From positions 29,732 to 93,731 of the forward strand of contig NZ_LYPL01000021.1 of assembly GCF_001662075.1 (NCBI RefSeq): 64,000 nucleotides of DNA, given 5' to 3'. The position numbers were made by a program, and so were the translations under genes. Shown one piece after another: positions 59,454 to 64,000 of the stretch. How positions within the stretch are numbered: position 1 is the first letter of the stretch; each line of letters begins with the position of its first letter. The DNA comes from Rhizobium bangladeshense. GTDB taxonomy: Bacteria; Pseudomonadota; Alphaproteobacteria; Rhizobiales; Rhizobiaceae. The notes beneath the pieces were generated by a model that saw only the letters and a list, made by a program, of their open reading frames with translations, was not told where the DNA came from and ran no database searches.

Positions 59454-59846
59454 GGGTGGGAACAGGCTTTGGCAAGATAGGCCATTCCACCCCAGCCGCA
59501 ACCCCTGCTTGTCAACTGCTGTGACAACCCGCTTTTGGTCGCCGTCGGCGGATCGTTGTCCGCCACTGATCGACCGATCCGGATCCGGTCGTCCGACGCG
59601 GCTGTCATTTCCCTATCCCGGGAAAACGTCTGATGCGTGTATGGCGGCGGATTCGCACGATCCGCGCGCATTTTTCCCGCATGCGGTGATAAACACCAAA
59701 AAAGGTCGGCTGTCTTGCGGCCCGTACCCCATTTGGGTGATGCTCTTTTCGCTGACTTGCATTAGAAGTTGTTTCAACGCAACCTGATTACTTTGCTGAA
59801 AAAAGCAGGCGGTCAACGTTGCGCATTGTCGAGTTTACGATGCGCT
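59454..59846. other. Intergenic region upstream of the candidate RNA
   Basis: About 390 bp upstream of the kinase gene. No reading frame with a ribosome-binding site and no family similarity is seen, and no interspersed palindromic repeat. The stretch 59750-59815 is relatively AT-rich and could hold the promoter of the candidate RNA to its right, but I see no consensus -35/-10 pair. Confidence 0.4.
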
Positions 59847-60045
59847 TTCCGGGTGGTGGGCAAGAACCCGGAAGCTGTTTGAGCAATGACGGGGGCGTGA
59901 AAAAGGCTTTCCAGCCATTGCGGAAAACAAGGATCGGAGCGGTTCCATGAACCGTTCCGGGTTGAGGGACCCCCCGTCCGGTTTTCCTGGCCGGACGGAA
60001 ACAAGGCTTTGCGGGGCAATGTTGCAGCCCCGCAAAGCTTTTTTT
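59847..60045 (+). ncRNA. Candidate structured small RNA upstream of ppdK
   Basis: Four hairpins follow one another over 200 nt: TTCCGGGT/ACCCGGAA (59847-59873), CGGAGCGGTTC/GAACCGTTCCG with a 3-nt loop and one G-U pair (59935-59959), CCGTCCGG/CCGGACGG (59974-59998), and a 12-bp terminator stem with seven T (60006-60045). Between hairpins 2 and 3 is a C-rich stretch (GGGACCCCCCGTCC). There is no open frame of note. The 255-nt distance from terminator to the ppdK ATG favours an independent RNA over a simple leader, but attenuation of ppdK is possible. Confidence 0.5.
60006..60045 (+). terminator. Strong Rho-independent terminator
   Basis: Stem GCTTTGCGGGGC (60006-60017) pairs perfectly with GCCCCGCAAAGC (60027-60038) around a 9-nt loop, followed by seven T (60039-60045). 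It is the strongest terminator in the window. No protein gene reads into it on the plus strand, which supports a transcribed RNA just upstream. Confidence 0.9.
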
Positions 60046-60300
60046 ATGCCTTCTTCAAGGCGAGGTTCACCGGCTCGCCCGCTCGCCCTTTGCGAAAATT
60101 ATTGTGCGATGCAGCATTTTTGCCGCATTTGTCGATTTTCATTTCAACTCCAAGGCATTAAGCTAATCATGGAGGCTGTTGACAATGCCGGCCAATTTCT
60201 CTTCGTCATCCCGCCGACAAGGCCTGGGTGACGCCGAAGGAGGGGGAGGCAGTGGACAGCTGAGGGATCACGCTGATCCTTCCGTGGTGTTGGGGGGAAG

Positions 60301-62967
<2,667 letters not shown>

Positions 62968-62991
62968 AGACGCCGGCGGCGCCTGCGGCGG

Positions 62992-63261
62992 TCAGTAACG
63001 ATACCGCCAGCGATCGCGGTAGACATAGGGCCCGTTCAGATCCCAGGCCATGCGGTTCATCATCTCGGCACTTTGCGCCCGTGATTCAGCGCGGCGGTCG
63101 AGATCGATGCGCTGCAGGCAGGTGGCAAAACCATCCGAGCCGCGGCGGAAACCATAGCTCAGGCACTGCCGCTCATCCGCCGCCCGCCGCTCCTCCGGCG
63201 TCATCGTCTGACAGGCGGAAAGGCCGGCGACGAGGAGGGTGATGAGGAGAGCGATGCGCAT
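62992..63261 (-). CDS. Small lipoprotein, 89 residues
   Basis: MRIALLITLLVAGLSAC ends in a lipobox (LSAC). The mature part QTMTPEERRAADERQCLSYGFRRGSDGFATCLQRIDLDRRAESRA has a pattern (ERRAADERQCxxYGF...GTxAFAxCL) seen in many short rhizobial lipoproteins of unknown function, and ends in a Tyr/Arg-rich tail. It is convergent with ppdK. Longer in-frame starts run into the repeat array and are rejected. Confidence 0.75.
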   Translation of the reverse strand: MRIALLITLLVAGLSACQTMTPEERRAADERQCLSYGFRRGSDGFATCLQRIDLDRRAESRAQSAEMMNRMAWDLNGPYVYRDRWRYRY

Positions 63262-63876
63262 CGGGCTATTCCTTGCTTTTCCCTGAGGAAATGCCATTCG
63301 GGCGGGGGCGTCAAGCGGGGGGGCGGAGATGCCCCGGGTTTGGCTAACGGATAACCGACACGGACGTTTACCTGGGAATGGTCCTCCTGCACACCCACTC
63401 TCCGTAATCCTCGGTCTTGAGCCGAGGATCAGCCTTGAGCCGAGCATCCACGCCGCATCCATCAGCGGCAGTGGCATGGATCCCAGGCTCAAGGCCTGGG
63501 ATGACGGAGAGTGTGGTGGGGCGTTTTCGCCAAACGGGCCGCCAGAGTAGCGAGACACCGCACAAGGACGAGCGAGTGCCCACACTACCCTCCGTAATCC
63601 TCGACCTTGAGCCGAGGATCGGCCCTGAGCCGAGTATCAACGCCGTATCCATCAGCGGCAGTGGCATGGATCCCAGACCCGAGGCCTGGGATGACGGAGA
63701 GTGTGGTGGGCGTTTTTCGCCAAACGGGCCGCCAAAGTAGCGAGACACCGCACAAGGACGAGCGAGTGCCCACACTACCCTCCGTAATCCTCGGCCTTGA
63801 GCCGAGGATCGGCCTTGAGCCGAGCATCCACGCCGCATCCATCAGCGGCAGTGGCATGGATCCCAGGCTCAAGGCC
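63262..63876. repeat. Tandem array of 190-bp units, third copy interrupted
   Basis: TCCGTAATCC recurs at 63401, 63591 and 63781, exactly 190 bp apart. Each unit contains CCTCGGxCTTGAGCCGAGG, ATCCATCAGCGGCAGTGGCATGGATCCCAGG and CGCCAAACGGGCCGCCA, so it is another amplified mosaic of the palindromic element. The units differ from each other at about ten positions, mostly transitions. The third unit stops after AAGGCC at 63876, where the insertion element begins. The first 130 bp of this interval hold no feature. Confidence 0.85.
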
Positions 63877-63903
63877 ACTGCTGTCCGGTTTAAATTTGGT
63901 GGA

Positions 63904-63988
63904 CATGGCGCACGGTGTTGATTCTACTCGTATTCGGATGTTTGGCGACAATCCCGGACACGAAAGAGGAGCAACACCGTGCGCCATG
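63904..63988 (+). promoter_or_regulatory. 17-bp inverted repeat sequestering the transposase start
   Basis: CATGGCGCACGGTGTTG at 63904-63920 is the exact reverse complement of CAACACCGTGCGCCATG at 63972-63988. Only a transcript entering from outside the element (or from its extreme end) would contain both arms; folding would bury the GTG start at 63979. Fold-back structures of this type limit transposase translation from read-through transcripts in IS10 and IS50. Confidence 0.7.
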
Positions 63989-64000
63989 AGAATAGCGTCT
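63979..64000 (+). CDS. IS4-family transposase, N-terminus only
   Basis: Seven codons are visible, starting GTG: VRHENSV (read as MRHENSV). This matches the N-terminus of a common IS4-family transposase group (DUF4372-type) as I remember it. AAGAGGAG about 8 nt upstream is a good ribosome-binding site. With so few residues, the family call leans on recall of the N-terminal pattern. Confidence 0.6.

Larger units (their letters stand above)
63877..64000 (+). mobile_element. Left end of an IS4-like insertion sequence (rest outside the window)
   Basis: At 63877 the 190-bp repeat breaks off and new sequence begins ACTGCTGTCCGGTTTAAATT, a plausible terminal inverted repeat. A transposase reading frame starts at 63979. 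The element is cut by the window edge, so the right end and target duplication cannot be seen. The insertion must be younger than the repeat array it interrupts. Confidence 0.65.

Overview
The window is a GC-rich chromosomal segment from an alphaproteobacterium, most likely a Rhizobium of the leguminosarum/etli type. The indications are the gene set and order (aa3 oxidase cluster followed by ispH-thrB-rnhA; mutY, dciA, a DsbA-like gene and smc side by side; a CcrM-type methyltransferase), an IalB-family protein, RibBA and ppdK, and the many palindromic intergenic repeats built on CCGTCATCCCAGG/CCTGGGAT. This assignment rests on recognised protein families and gene order; no database search was run. 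Almost everything is core metabolism and housekeeping. I found no rRNA, tRNA, CRISPR array or prophage.

Layout. 1-12 kb: ribBA (cut by the left edge) and aroC, a DUF1344 protein, fabI with a histidine phosphatase, a DnaJ-like protein with a Gln-rich linker, a lipoprotein, pdxH, a polysaccharide deacetylase, a penicillin-binding carboxypeptidase with a SPOR domain, a MazG-like protein, and tldD with an acetyltransferase. 12-24 kb: an IalB-like protein, then the cytochrome c oxidase cluster ctaC-ctaD-ctaB-coxF-ctaG-ctaE. A terminator and three opposite-strand accessory genes follow, and then DUF983, surf1, ispH, thrB and rnhA resume. 24-31 kb: a zinc metallopeptidase, CsbD, YqgE, a DsbD-N-domain protein and a peroxiredoxin, then a Zur-type operator and an AztABC-like zinc uptake operon that begins with an overlooked 42-residue membrane protein. 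31-39 kb: a binding-protein-fold protein without a signal peptide, a Dabb protein, and the thrC - M16 peptidase - acetyltransferase - c-di-GMP phosphodiesterase operon.

39-47 kb is more accessory: a lipoprotein, a HAD phosphatase, a LysR/efflux pump pair with a perfect 18-bp palindrome between them, three tandem small secreted Ser/Gly/Thr-rich proteins of unknown function, and an ArsR regulator divergent from two small alpha/beta-barrel proteins. 47-57 kb: ccrM (with a near-consensus CtrA box), a mutY operon, dciA, a DsbA-like lipoprotein and smc. 57-64 kb: a tandem array of 352-bp units, a glutathione transferase, an aminoglycoside-phosphotransferase-fold kinase, a long intergenic region that looks like a structured small RNA ending in a strong intrinsic terminator, ppdK, a small lipoprotein, a 190-bp tandem array, and the left end of an IS4-like element that interrupts the array.

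The best candidates for something not yet described are the structured RNA locus upstream of ppdK, the three-gene secreted repeat-protein cassette, the 42-residue membrane peptide coupled to the zinc transporter, the His-rich N-terminus of CtaD, and the very homogeneous 352-bp array behind smc.
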